Below, in pieces: positions 1 to 12,011 of a DNA stretch of 64,000 nt. The position numbers were made by a program, and so were the translations under genes. Source of the stretch: Paramecium tetraurelia (lineage: Eukaryota > Ciliophora > Oligohymenophorea > Peniculida > Parameciidae); assembly GCF_000165425.1 (NCBI RefSeq), contig NW_001799011.1, forward strand, positions 559,933 through 623,932, given 5' to 3'. How positions within the stretch are numbered: the first letter of the stretch is position 1; every line of letters starts with the position of its first letter. The notes beneath the pieces were generated by a model that was not told where the DNA came from, searched no databases, and saw only the letters and a list, made by a program, of their open reading frames with translations.

Positions 1-2164
1 TCCAATAGTAAAATTACTTAAAATCTTTTTTATCGAGAACTAGGCTCACATTCTGCTTCTAATACTAAGTTGTAAACCTCAGACAAGAAAGTATGATGCA
101 CTTTTGGCATTATTGCTCCTAAGAATTTATAAATCTTCTTCTAGATTATAGGTATATTAATCATCTCCTTAGCAAAATTAATGCAATAATCCCAAAGATC
201 TGAAGTCATCTATTAGGCACTTACGACTTACAATACAATATCCATATTATTTAAAGCTCTATCATCTAATTTATCTTTGGATGATAGTAACTTTTCTATG
301 TTTTTCTTGAAGGCTTCTTAGATATAGGATTTTGGTGCTGCAAAACTCATTACTTTGATGCCATTTAAAGTGTGAGTGCAATTATTTTATTCAACTAATT
401 TGGCCAAAGTGGAAATGTATTATTTGGCAAAATTTTATAATGATGGGAAAGTGACTAATTATGAAAACAATTTGGCAATCATCAATAGGAGTTTTTCAAA
501 AAATACATGCTCCTTTTTCAAATAGTTCAATGTTAATTCAATAAACTAACCCAATTTTTGGTGATGTTAAGATTCATTAGTGGCTTTCGAATTTGATGCT
601 ATTTCTAATACATGGAATAGAATATTTTGAATGATTTTTTATTCATGAGATGGATTTGCATTTGATGCTAAGGATAGTAAATTTGTTAATGGAAATAGAA
701 AATCAAGGAATTCTTCCAACTTTGGATTTGCATATTTACTTAATATATACAGAATCCAACAATTAGATTTTTCATCGAAATCTTTATCCAAAGGATTGAC
801 TCCATCTGTTTGAAGTGGAAATGTGCGTAATAAGTTAGACATGCTTACTCCAACGCATAATTGACCAAATGTCTTCTCAAAATATACATGTGGCCATCTA
901 CTCTTATTATGTACAAACTCTTTCACTATTTCTTTGCAATGTTCAAATGTTTTATCATCAATTGTAGCAAAGAATTTAGCAAAAACATCAAGAATATTAG
1001 CATGATCAAATCTATTACTAAACAAATAAGTTAGAGTGGCTATGTATTTCTATTGCAATGTTCCTGCACTTTCTAATTCCAAATTCATTATATCTTCGGC
1101 CAAATCTTGTTTAATAGAGAGAGTTGCTTTTCCAATTTTCTCAATTAAGGTCATCATCTCTAATCTACAGTGTTGCATTAATTTCTAATTATTTTGTAAG
1201 AGTAATTCTGCCATGTTAGATAAAGTAGAGGGTAAATAAGATGCAGCCAATGACAAAGAACTCTAACTCAATGTAAGTAAACACTATCTAATACATTAAA
1301 TATAAGCATGTTATGCATTAACTTCTTCTGGTTGTATTTGATTTAATTATTATAACAGTTTTTCAGCTTAATCTGCTCCAACATTTTGTTAAAGTACTTA
1401 CTAATTATTTATAATCTAAATATACCTCTAAAGACAGAAAAATAAATGGATAATATTTGCTATCCATATTTTAAATCTCTTCAATTATTATATACAAGGC
1501 ATCAACTAGAATAGAATAAGGAATAAGATTATTAAGAGATGCTAATAGTGTGAGTGAATGTTATGCACATTCATTATTTTCTTGTAAATTTGATTTGAAA
1601 TGAGTTCTCAACCTTTCATTTATTTCAGGAACTTATTAAATATCCAAAGCTTTTTATTAATAAAAGACTTATAATGTTTTGATTGCCTATTTTCTCAGCT
1701 TTTTCTTATCACTTATTGTTTACTACAATAATAGATTGAATAATTGATGAATTTTTGGAGAGTTTAAGTCCTTAATTAGAGAGTATAAAATACATCTTTG
1801 GAGGATAGAATCAAAATTTAACCAAAAACACCCAAACTTAGATTATCTAATTAGACTTTTCCTATTTCTTCCAATAAAGCAGGAATTAACTTTCTTACTA
1901 CGACAATTGGAACTGATGGCAATATCTATATTTGATATATGGGATGATTACTTTATAAATCAGTAAAATGATCGCTTCTTAACCATCTTTTGTAGATTTC
2001 AATAAATTAATCAATTAAGCAATATATGCTGTAGGATTAGTTCTTTATTCAAGGTTAAGGTTGTTTTCAATGGACTATAAGAGTATTAATCCTTTATCAT
2101 TTTAAGGTGAGCTTTTTTATCGTAATTTTGCGTAGAGTTAATCCTTGAATGTCTCGACTTACAT
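1..2164 (-). CDS. RRP12-like HEAT-repeat protein, 3' end cut by window
   Basis: Minus-strand gene starting at the ATG complementary to 2162-2164 and open to the window edge, so the C-terminus is missing. A 26-nt intron joins DGQEAIILLIYK to ILPSVPIVVVRKLIPALLEE. The protein is a run of amphipathic helix pairs typical of HEAT/ARM solenoids. The stretch LIYKILPSVPIVVVRKLIPA and the later EPSSRQKRFQVILLL resemble the NUC173/RRP12 family, nucleolar proteins needed for pre-ribosome maturation and export. The match is by memory of the family pattern only, so another HEAT protein such as an importin or exportin relative is possible. The stop of the next gene lies 42 nt upstream. Confidence 0.5.
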
Positions 2165-2206
2165 AAATTAAAAAATTAATTTTCTTAAAAAAAACACATT
2201 AAAAAT

Positions 2207-4176
2207 TCATTAAATGAATGACCAATCATCCAATCTAGGGTTCGATTAGGGCTGATCTCCAAATTTCATCTATTAATAAATAATACATTAAATTTACATC
2301 AATTTCCTCCTTTTCCCATTACTTAGATCTATTCTTTTCAATAAACGGACCATCCTCAACCTTATTCATGATGTTATCCCAATTAACATCCTTAAAAAAA
2401 GCATGTTTTTTTAAATCTTCAGCATCATTCTTTGATCCAAGTCTTTATGCAGGATCTCTAATTAATAGTCCTTTAATCAATTCTCTGGCATCCTGACTCA
2501 TGTGTTTTGGAATTTTGAGAACTCCCTTCTTAATATTCTCAAACAATTGTTCCCTATTTTAATGGTAATAAGGTGGCAATCCGACTATCATTTCGTATAA
2601 CAGAACCCCAACCAGATACCAATCAACAGTTCTTGAATGTCCCTTTTTCATAAGTACTTCAGGTGACAAATAAGCAATTGATCCACAAAAACTCTTTGTG
2701 ATATTGTCATAAATCCCTTCTTTAGATAATCCAAAGTCTGTTAATCTAGCATGACCTTTAGAATCCAAAACAACATTATCAGGTTTCAAATCTCTAAAAA
2801 TAATGCAGTTCTTATGAAGTGATTCTAATGCTAAGATAATTTCGCAAATGTAAAATCTGGCAATCTCTTCACTCAATTTAACTTGTTTTGTTAATAATTA
2901 TCCTAGATCTCCTCCTGGACAGAAATCCAATACCATGAACAACTTTTAAGAATTTTAAAAAGCAGCATGCAATCTCACAATAAATGGATGTCTCATTACA
3001 CTTAGTACATTCTTTTCAGTTTGAGCATAACGAGTTAGGTTCTTTGAAAATACCCTTTCCTTACACAGTGTTTTGATTGCGAATCCTTCTCCATCTGATT
3101 TTCTGGTCGCATAATAGACTTCTCCAAAGCTTCCTTTACCTAACAATTTGTGAAAGATGTAACCTTCAGGGGAACATACCTGAGATTAAATGAATTTAAG
3201 ATACATTCACACTAATTTCTTGAAAAGGAGCAGATGCAATTGGTTCTATTTGAATTGCTAAATTATTAGTTTATTATTATTATTATTGATTCTGTTTTAA
3301 GATTTCAATTTTCTATAAATCATTTACTTTTCCCAACAATCTTTCAATGTGATCAGATCGAGAGTTCTTGACAACAAAACCCCCAAATTATGATCTCTAT
3401 GAATATCCTCCTATTTCAGGCTAAAACCTTTGAAGTATTGCTCTTACTTCATTGGACATTGTGACGTCAAATGGTGTCTTTAAATGGGAATTCTTCAACA
3501 AAGCTAAAAGTCTTTCATTTAAATAGGTTACCATCAGCACCATTTGCAACTAGAAATTCTACAATTTTGATTTGATTCAGTTCAGCACTGATATGCAATG
3601 GAGTATTATTATCAGAGTCTTAACTATTCACATTTACCTTATACTAAATTAGTAATTCAACGATTTCCAGGGATCCTCTCAGACAGGCCAAATGTAAAGG
3701 TGCTCTTTTCATTTGAGTGCATAAATTAGGATTCGCTTTTGCTTCCAATAACAGTTGGACTATATTTGTTCTTCTATTATTGATAGCATGATGAAGAGCA
3801 GTCCAATCATCCAGTCCTTTGCAATCTATATTGATAAGTCCGATAAATTCCTAATAATCGTCTCCAATCATGCTGTTCGTGGTCGATTTGAGTTACAATT
3901 AAACCTATTATTTTAGATCTTTTTGGTCCTTTAGAAGCATGTTAACCACATCTTCTTCTCCTTTTTCACAAGCATCATATAGCTTTTCATTGATTTCTTC
4001 AATTTTATTCCAAAAATTCTGCCATCTGTTTTTCTTCACATTTACAGTAGTATATTGTGAATATTCAATGTCCAATTCTCCAAAATTGTTAACACTATAT
4101 GTATCACCAGTATCAAGGTTTTTGATGAATTGACAGGGATCAATATCATCACCATCATCATCTAAATTTTGTTTCA
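2207..4176 (-). CDS. Ankyrin-repeat AGC-type protein kinase
   Basis: Acidic N-terminus (MKQNLDDDGDDIDPCQF), then about four ankyrin repeats (DWTALHHAINNRR, APLHLACLRGSLEIVELL, NTPLHISAELNQIKIVEFL), a Gln run coded by TAA codons near 3270-3290, then a Ser/Thr kinase domain. Kinase motifs seen: GKGSFGEV glycine loop, FAIK lysine, FRDLKPDN catalytic loop, DFGLSK, FCGSIAYLSPE activation segment and DWYLVGVLLYEM. A 28-nt intron in the ankyrin part and a 25-nt intron before the kinase domain restore the frame; a third of 28 nt near the 3' end would give DDWSFIQ, an AGC-type hydrophobic motif. The catalytic loop has Phe before RD where AGC kinases usually have Tyr. An ankyrin-AGC fusion is unusual outside protists. 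Likely cytosolic. Confidence 0.82.
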
Positions 4177-4202
4177 TAATTATAATTAGATAAATAATAT
4201 AA

Positions 4203-5330
4203 TCAAGATAAATAAATTAAAATGAAGGAGATATCTTCAATTTTAACCACTTCATTATTGTTATAATAGGTTTCCCATTTCCTTTTACAATAATTCAATA
4301 TAGAATTTGCCAACTCTTCAATTTGTTTTTATTGAGTTATCAGTCTAACCTGATCCAATTAAGCCATGATATCCTAATAACTCATCACATCCCACAAACC
4401 ACAAGTCCCAATAATCAGAAATCCTTCCTATTTTATTTAGAATGTCTGAAACCCCGATTCTGCTGTTATCCCTATTTTCTTCCCTATTGAATCTCCCAAA
4501 GATCTGGTAGTATACAACTACGGTATATTTTGATCCTACAAAAAGACGTAATAGGGTCCTTATTTTTTATTAGTAAATTCATTTCTCAACTATCTGATTT
4601 ATCCTCCACTTTTAAGTATTCTGAAACATTCTTAATTGTGAGATAATTTATGATCTTAGGATAACTCTTTATGTTACCATTACTATAGAGATTTAGAAAA
4701 GAAAACTGCTTTGGAATTGCCAATATTTTAACATATGATTTTGTCACCATTAATGAATATTGCTATTAAAGTTGTTCCACTCAACATTAGATTGAACTCA
4801 TCATTAAACTGCATTTCTTTTTCAATATCCAAAGTGCATTGATTCATCAATTTAATGTTTTAGGATTGATGATCTCCAAAAAACAATGAAATTCTTAATT
4901 TTCTTTTGTATTAATGTGCGACATAATTGGAAACGAGATGGCCATCAGGACCGTGTCCATCGCAAATGCCGAACAAATACTGATCTTCATTGTCATTATA
5001 ATTAGTAGAATAGAATATGCAGTCTTAATTATTATCGATGTTGTTGTCTATCCCTTGGAGTGTTCTAAATAAGATGAGGTGCTTAGTTACCTTATTGTGA
5101 AGAATTTAACACAATCATTTATGTAATCTGGTTCTGTTTTCAGCGGATGGAACTTTTTGCTGGTGTAACGGTACTTAGAAACTTAGGGCAGCTTCTATTT
5201 CTATTGAGTTGATCTCAAGGACTTGAGAGAACTCGTCTACTTATTGGTTTTTCTGAGAAGAATGCTCATTAATATGAATTAATTACTTTTGAGTATTATT
5301 ATTAATTACTACCCCCCACCTGATGTTCAT
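4203..5330 (-). CDS. PP2C-family protein phosphatase
   Basis: Metal-dependent Ser/Thr phosphatase. The PP2C metal-binding signature LFGICDGHGPDGHLVSNYV is plain, with both Asp and the DGHG core, and the protein ends in EDISFILIYLS, the usual final strand of the fold. Introns of about 22 and 26 nt near the 5' end bring the N-terminal exon (MNIRWGVVI) into the phosphatase frame. The 3' end lies only 26 nt from the start codon of the ankyrin-AGC kinase in the same orientation, and the start codon is 32 nt from the divergent B-box gene. Whether it opposes the neighbouring kinase is not shown by sequence. Confidence 0.85.
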
Positions 5331-5362
5331 TTTCTTTGTTTATATTTAAATATCATTAATAA

Positions 5363-6663
5363 ATGTCAGAGGATATTAAGACAAGAGCATTAAACTATTT
5401 GAATTGTCCACTTGGAGATATGCATGAAGGAGAGCAATTGAATTTTGTTTGTATTGATTCGACTTGCAAAGAAATGGGTCTCATATGTCCAGTTTGTAGA
5501 TCATAAAAACATGCGAAACATAAAGTGATTCCATTAAAGATATTCCTTGCAGACATTTCTGTTAACGTGAATGGAAAACAGAATTAAAATTCTATTGACT
5601 CCTTATTGACTCAGCTTGATTAAACGCGTGCCAGATTGTTATCAACTCTCAAGGAGACTGTGCAGAAAATGGTTTTGTATATAATATAATACTACTATAA
5701 GATAAATAAAAATACTGGAAGATTAAATTAATTTGAGTCACAAGAATACTAGACAACGATTGTTGGAATAAAATTAAACATAAATGAATTTCCCATAGAT
5801 ATTTTAGTAAATTCTCAATAGTCAATACAAAAATGTTGATCAACTCAAATAGGATGTGAGAAAGATTATAGATAACGTTAGTTAATTGTAGGCTGGAAAA
5901 ATTGAGATTGACTTCAAACCATAGAAATTATATGATTAATATTAAAAAGCTGTAATCTAATTAACACTATATATTTTAGTCTTAAGAATCAATCAGTCAA
6001 TTTAATTAATTGCTTACGTAATTCAAATAATCGCTTTACAAAATATTTAAACCTATTGAAAAATACACTGTACCATTACAAGCATCAAATTCCACCAATT
6101 TTACATTCAGCACTGTTCTTAAATCTCCAACCATAAATATTACAGAGTAAAAGATTGCTCATCAAACTGCAAATCAGAATAGCGAAAACAGGTTCATTCT
6201 AATTGAACCTCAAATAGTAGAATCATGTAAAATTGCCATTAAGATTTCAAATCTAAGCAACTTCATTGGAATAGGAATTGCGTATAAAAATGTACTTTTG
6301 GGGAAGAAGTAAAAAAAGTATTATAACTTTTAAGTATGAAATTTGATCATCAAAATTTGGGACACGGCTCTTACATGATTTCTTCAAATGCACACACTTG
6401 GTCTCATTCTAAGAAAGAAGAGAATATGGTCTAGAAAGCCTTCAATTTTACAACTGGTGATATTATTATTGTAGAAATCATGTTGGAGAATAAGGTAGAA
6501 TCTTTCTCAAATTTAGACACTCAAATTTACATGTAAAAATAAACCAAATGAAACTCAAGCTATAAATTTGACATTTGATAATCCAGACAATGATGATATT
6601 CATTTCTGTGTCAATATGTGTTATTCTGGAGAGAAAGTGGAAATCCTAGATGATTTAGAATGA
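5363..6663 (+). CDS. B-box zinc finger / coiled coil / SPRY protein (RING-less TRIM-like)
   Basis: N-terminal B-box-like zinc finger with ordered Cys/His (CPLGDMHEGEQLNFVC, CKEMGLICPVC, HAKHK), a coiled coil of roughly 150 residues, and a C-terminal SPRY/B30.2-like domain recognised by GHGSYMISSNAHTWSHS followed by FNFTTGDIIIVEIML. Introns of 26 and 22 nt inside the SPRY region keep the frame. No RING finger precedes the B-box, so it is not an obvious E3 ligase; it may be a cytoskeletal or scaffold protein. The B-box/SPRY layout is what I see; the cellular role is unknown. Confidence 0.7.
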
Positions 6664-6708
6664 TTGTAATCTAAGTAAAATTTATATAATATTAAATATT
6701 TAATCAAT

Positions 6709-8836
6709 ATGTAATAATAAAAAGAATATATTCCAATAGTTTTAATTGAAGATAAGATTAAATAATAGAAATTTGAAACGGAATTTACAGAAGAAAAGTA
6801 TTAACATATTTATATATTTTCCTATTTAGACTGCCTTTAATTGAATCCGTAATTCAAACAAACAAAATCAGTACCCAAATCATAAACTCAAGAACCTCCC
6901 CCATTAAAAATATTATCCCGAATGGCCTCAAGCCCATTGTTTTCCCAAACATTCTCTAAAAAACCAAAGATGATATGATTAAATTGAGAAAACATTAATT
7001 GGCTTAATTGAACTTTGAGAATGATTAACCTCCAATTACAATGAATATTAAAACAACCAGACCCAGAAAAACTGAAAGGGATAAATCCACCCAAAAAATG
7101 TATACTTAGGCTTCAAAGAATTCTTGCAACAAACCCATAATAACCGAACTAACCACTCTTGCTAGAGACAATTATAGTGCTTCTCCAAGGTCAGACTCAT
7201 TCAAATTTAGGAGTTTAAGCCCAGATATTGAAAGTTAGTTATGGTAAGTTAACAACAAAATAAATCGAATTAATAAAGCTTACGAAATTAAAAAAGAAAT
7301 CCATCATTTAGAACGCTTTAAGACTTAATGGAAGATCGATGTAGTCTAATAAACATTACAATAAAAAATAGTTCAAGTGGGATTAAACACAAAGAAAGGG
7401 TTAAGATCTATTTTCATTTTAATCTATTTACCGCATTCGAATATTCATTTGAGAAGTTCCTAAACTGAAGCCAAATAAATGTAATTATTACCCATACCTA
7501 TTATGTAGAACAAATGAAGTGGAATTAAGTGTATTCCCCTATTTCACACCAGTTTATGAGAAGATAATTAATGAAAAAGAAATTAGTGAAAATTACAAAG
7601 AATGGTTCTCCTATTTTCTTGATATTCTTCATTACAAAAGCTACATTCCTAAGGCCAGAACCTTTACTTTAGATGGCATTGAGATTTCAGCATTAAATTA
7701 AATCCCAACTTATGAAAAGTTTTTGTATATCCAACTATAAGTAATGATTGAATTAATAGATAGGGTTAATTTGATTTTTGGAGTATTATGAAATAACAAT
7801 TAAGTCTATCTGGTGAGTTTTAAGTTGATAAATATCCAAAATTGGCCATCAAATTATTAGATCTTAGGAATAAAGAGGAAGTTCGCAGATTTTTCAGTAA
7901 AAGGGAAAATTTGTTGCCATTTTATTTTCGATAACTTCAAGTGGGTAGTTAAACTTCAATTCCTTCTCAATATTATATTGAAATAGAAAATAATATTAGA
8001 GAACCTGATGAGGAGATGTTCGAATAATCAATCATCTAGATGAACGAAAAGGAATAAGACACTTATTTAAAAGTATTGTAACAATACATTCATTCGAATA
8101 AATCAAAATATTCGAATAAATTAAAGAATTTAGAGGAGAACATGAGATAGCGATTAAAGAAGATCAAAGCCATGAGGAGATAGTCTATCCATATCAAACT
8201 GAAGACAGTACTTTAATTTAAATATATAAGAAAAAATTTATTAGACCTGAGGAGGAAGAGCATTTTGAGAGGAAATTATTGTATGAGGATGAAAAATCAA
8301 TAGAAGAAATTAAGGAGGATGCTTATGATCATATATTTCCTTAAAATACACATATATTTAAAAAGAAGTCTAAATAAATAACATCAGTTGACGACCCTTT
8401 TGAATCTCTCAGAGCCAAAGATAACTAGAAGTTTAGGGAGATCTTGCAATTAATTAATGTGGAGAAAATAGTCTTAGAAAAGAATTTATCAAGACAAGAT
8501 GTTTATCATTACTTGTCACTTTTTAAGGCTTTGATGGATTCAGATGCTCCATAGAAAATCAAGGATGTCAACTATCCCACTCTCTTTATTTCACTTGATT
8601 AATTACGCAGGGGTGTTCCGTTTATCGCATTGTACAAGAATAAAGTTAATACGAAGAAACTAGCAGAAGTGTACAGTAGAAAATACAATTATTGCGAATT
8701 CATGGAATTTTTGGATATTTTCACTACTGATTACAAGGTGACAGAGGAGGAGTTGTAAGAGGTGGAGTAAGAAATAATATATTCTTAATCGAAGAGCCAA
8801 ACAGCATCTTTTGTATAATAGAATAAGCAGCTATGA
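6709..8836 (+). CDS. Conserved-looking protein of unknown function
   Basis: Starts MQQQKEYIPIVLIEDK only 45 nt after the previous stop. A 32-nt intron at about 6795 joins it to a basic, Ser/Pro-rich N-terminal half, and a 28-nt intron near 7480 joins it to NEVELSVFPYFTPVYEKI. Two more frame changes (near 7740 and 8090) are explained by short introns that I did not place with certainty. The C-terminal half is charged and helical (DPFESLRAKDNQKFREILQL; YPTLFISLDQLRRGVPF) and ends at TGA 8834-8836. About 680 residues, no signal peptide or membrane span. I do not recognise a domain. Convergent with the next gene, 90 nt away. Confidence 0.65.
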
Positions 8837-8926
8837 ATTGGAGAATCAAAAAATGAAAAATATATTGATAAATCTTCGAATTAATTAATTTTAAAACACC
8901 AATAAATTATTAAAGATTGATTATTA

Positions 8927-10589
8927 TCATTAAGTGAATTTATTTTATTAAGCTGGCGTTTATTTTCGTTGATTATTGATTGAATATTTATTGACTTCAT
9001 GAATCTAACAAATTTCTTCCTAAATAACTTCGAAATCTTAGTGATCTTCTTCAATTGCAATTTTGCATGGGTTTTGTACTTGTAAGGAATTTGATTGAGT
9101 TCTTTAAGGTGTAACATCTAAGGGTGGATTATATAAAATACTTGATGATCCGGATAAAGAAAGATTTGAAATAGATTGGTTTAGCAGTTAATTCATTATT
9201 GGGCTCCTTGCAAAGATGTCAGGGTAGTGCTGAAATTATGGAATCATGCTGGTTGGCATATATAATTAAGGAGGGCTCATCTGATAGACAGGAGTGAAAC
9301 ACTTCATAAACCAAGGGTGACATAGAGCTTGTTTAGCAGTATACCTAGATTATGGATTTGGGGATAACATTATCATCAAAAGCTGCAAAGCTAAAGTTAA
9401 TTTAAAAAATGCACCTTCAGGACTAATCTTCTATTATAAATTATTGATGGTGTAATCTATCTCGCAATTGTAATTTTTGATGACAAGTTCGTTTTTTGAT
9501 TTAGTTTGAAATGGAGATTGTCCACTCAACCTTATATTTATAAATCTTCACTTACATTATAAACATTAAAATTCCTGCACTGAACACGTCGACTTTGTAA
9601 TCATAGTTTTTCTCTTGCAATATCTCAGGAGCTACGTAGCCTGGTGTTCCACATCGTTTGAATAAGTATTTGCCCTCTGGATTGTAATAGTCAGCCAAAC
9701 CGAAATCTGCAATATTTACATCAGAAGCATTGAGTGGGGAACGAAGAATTAAATTTTCTGGCTTATTTTATCTTTAAACATCATACTTTTATATCTCTAT
9801 GAATAATGCCTTGGGAGTGTAGATAATCTAAAGAATTAAGTAAGTTATGCATTAACAATGCCACTTGAATTTCGTTAAACCCCTAGGGTTAATTTCGAAG
9901 ATACTGAAATAATTCCCCACCTTCTAAATAATCTGTCACCAACCATATATGATGTTCAGTCTCATAAACTTCGTATAATCTGATGATCCCTGGGAATTGG
10001 ATTTTCCTCATGATGCTGATCTCTAATTTTAGAGCATCCTAAAATTTTATAAAAACCAAAATTACTCTCTCCAGGGTGAGGTTTTTGAAGCTTTTCTTCT
10101 CGAATGACTTCACAGCATATGCGAAACTGTCCCTTCCGATTGCCTTGTAGACCTAAGAATCAAAAACAATTAGTTTACTTTAGCAAAATTTCCTTATCCT
10201 TAAACTTTCAATAGTTTATAATCTTCATTAAAAGATCTTTAAATAGCGTATTTCTTGATCAACTAAAACCATATTTAGTATTCTTATTCATTAGTAGTAA
10301 ATTCGATTTATTTTTTATTTCTGCTTAGTCTAAATGTAAATGGCTAGTTAGTTTATTCTAAAATAATGTTGTTGAGATCAATATGCCTTTTGTAAGTATT
10401 ATCAAACTCTACCAAATATTCATTAGATATGAAAAACTTTCCTTTTTTTATTGATTAAGAATTTGTTTTTTTCATTGTCAATACGCTTGATATTTGATAT
10501 ATTTTAAAGTCGGGTTTAGATTTTTACCATAACGGTTTGTTGGGCTCATCAAATAACGAAATAAAGTTATTGTTGCTCTCTCTATTCAT
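8927..10589 (-). CDS. Ser/Thr kinase with N-terminal PH-like domain, CAMK-like
   Basis: Residues 1-140 (IDLNNIILEQTNQPFTFRLS, then QEYQIWFQLIKKYA) look like a pleckstrin-homology fold, with the terminal Trp helix expected of PH. The kinase domain follows: GQGNFAKVYKAIGR, YAVKSF, IIHRDIK, KPENLILR, DFGLADY, CGTPGYVAPEI, KVDVFSAGILMF. Several 22-28 nt introns interrupt it, one within the catalytic loop. Ends in a Gln/Asn-rich tail of about 150 residues. PH plus CAMK-like kinase modules are common in ciliates and suggest recruitment to membrane phosphoinositides; that role is inferred. Confidence 0.8.
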
Positions 10590-11230
10590 TGCAAATAATT
10601 ATGAGATGATTTATTAATAAAAATAAAATGATATTAGGTTATATTATATCACTGAAATAGTATGACATCACCAACCTTTTGTTTTTTCCATCAACTCTGG
10701 ACCAAATTTTTATTTATATTTATAAAAACATGAAATATGTTAAAGTAAAATTTAAAAATCTAATTGTTTGACTTAGATGTGATAGAAGATTTTAATTTTT
10801 ATCAACATTTCCAAACGAACACAACAGACTTCCATTTTATCCATAGATGAAAATAGATTTCAAAAATCAGTACTAATTTAACAAATCAAATACCTTACTG
10901 GCAATGTCTCCTTAAATCTCACTGCTAAATGCTTGGATGACGTCTTTTATTGACAAGAAACTCAACTTCATAATTATTGAAAAATATTCCAATTATTTTA
11001 AATTTGCTTACAAAATCATTCCATTGGGATATAATTTAATATAAATTAAAAAATTATATTCCATCTATTAAATTGATCTGCCTTGACAAAATGATTAATT
11101 ATCAAATTTAATTTTAAGGAAAAGCCTTCTTTCTGTTATAACCTTAATAAACTTATAATTTCTCCTTTATTTTTATTCAACCAACATTTACACTGCTAAA
11201 TGGAAATCTCAAATTCTGTATTAATAATTT
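10590..11230. other. Intergenic, one weak ORF
   Basis: AT-rich DNA upstream of the PH-kinase. On the minus strand a short ORF from about 10972 (MKLSFLSIKDVIQAFSSE, about 34 residues) looks slightly coding, but I found no intron that extends it. With TGA as the only stop, short open frames are expected by chance here. Confidence 0.3.
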
Positions 11231-11634
11231 TCATCTTAAAGAATTATTTTCCCATTCAAAACCCTATTAGAAACACCAACCTGTTGATTTTTTTTTCATT
11301 ACCTATTATGAATTGTTGTCTAAAAGCCTTCTCAAATCATTTATTTAAAAAGGTTTCTCTTCAGATTGTCCTCCATTCTAAGGCCATATTAAGATATGTG
11401 GATTCTGTCTACCGTAATCCATCTTAATATGAGCCCTCTCCCCTAATTCTAAAAACACCAGGTGCTCGACTAAATTTAATTTAAAAATACTAGCCTCTTT
11501 TTTCTTAACTTTCTCAAATTGCTTAAAACTCAAAGCACCATAAATATACTTGCATTCCCCCCTGTTTGAAGGCTAAGATGATCCAACTATTATATTACTA
11601 TTATTGAGATAAAATTTAATATATAAAATGACAT
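11231..11634 (-). CDS. Small protein of unknown function
   Basis: Starts MSFYILNFISII, then a 26-nt GT..AG intron shifts into the frame PSNRGECKYIYGALSFKQFE and continues to TGA at 11231-11233, about 127 residues. The downstream part is rich in Glu, Lys, Arg and Gly with locally higher GC than the flanks, which argues for real coding. No family recognised. It lies 170 nt from the tRNA gene. Confidence 0.5.
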
Positions 11635-11804
11635 CTATAATTGGAAGTTCCCTTTTACATATAGTAATAAATCTAAGATTACATCACTACCCTTTCTGCG
11701 TCGTAAAAGGAATTGAAGAACTTGAAATAGATTATTAGAAAATTCATTAAATAGAAAAATATTATCCCTTTAATAAGCCCTAACAGCTCTAGTTATTATC
11801 CATT

Positions 11805-11877
11805 GATCGCGTGGTGTAGGGGTTATCACGCGTCCCTAACAAGGACGAGGCCGCCAGTTCGAGACTGGCCGTGATCA
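11805..11877 (+). tRNA. tRNA-Val (anticodon AAC)
   Basis: Full cloverleaf of 73 nt: acceptor stem GATCGCG pairs with CGTGATC (one G-T), D arm GTG/CAC, anticodon stem CGTCC/GGACG with loop CTAACAA (anticodon AAC), T arm GCCAG-TTCGAGA-CTGGC, discriminator A. CCA is not encoded and there is no intron. Internal A and B boxes are intact. Confidence 0.95.
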
Positions 11878-11879
11878 TG

Positions 11880-11886
11880 TTTTTTT
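11880..11886 (+). terminator. RNA polymerase III terminator of tRNA-Val
   Basis: A run of seven T starts three bases after the tRNA discriminator base, the usual Pol III stop signal. Confidence 0.8.
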
Positions 11887-12011
11887 AATTTTTGTTTTAT
11901 TAATAAATTGATATTTCTAATAAATCAAAAATAATAAAATTAATTAAAAAGCTTACATATGTTTAATTAATTAATTAATAAACTCATTTTAATCATGATA
12001 TTAACTAGTCA

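Noticed and set aside
3270-3292. TTATTA run as possible regulatory microsatellite
   Set aside because: It is in frame as a short TAA-coded Gln run within the ankyrin-AGC kinase.
6888-7094. Minus-strand 68-codon ORF
   Set aside because: Antisense to the N-terminal exon of the 6709-8836 gene, which reads well on plus.
8881-9117. Minus-strand 78-codon ORF
   Set aside because: Lies in another frame of the C-terminal tail of the PH-kinase.
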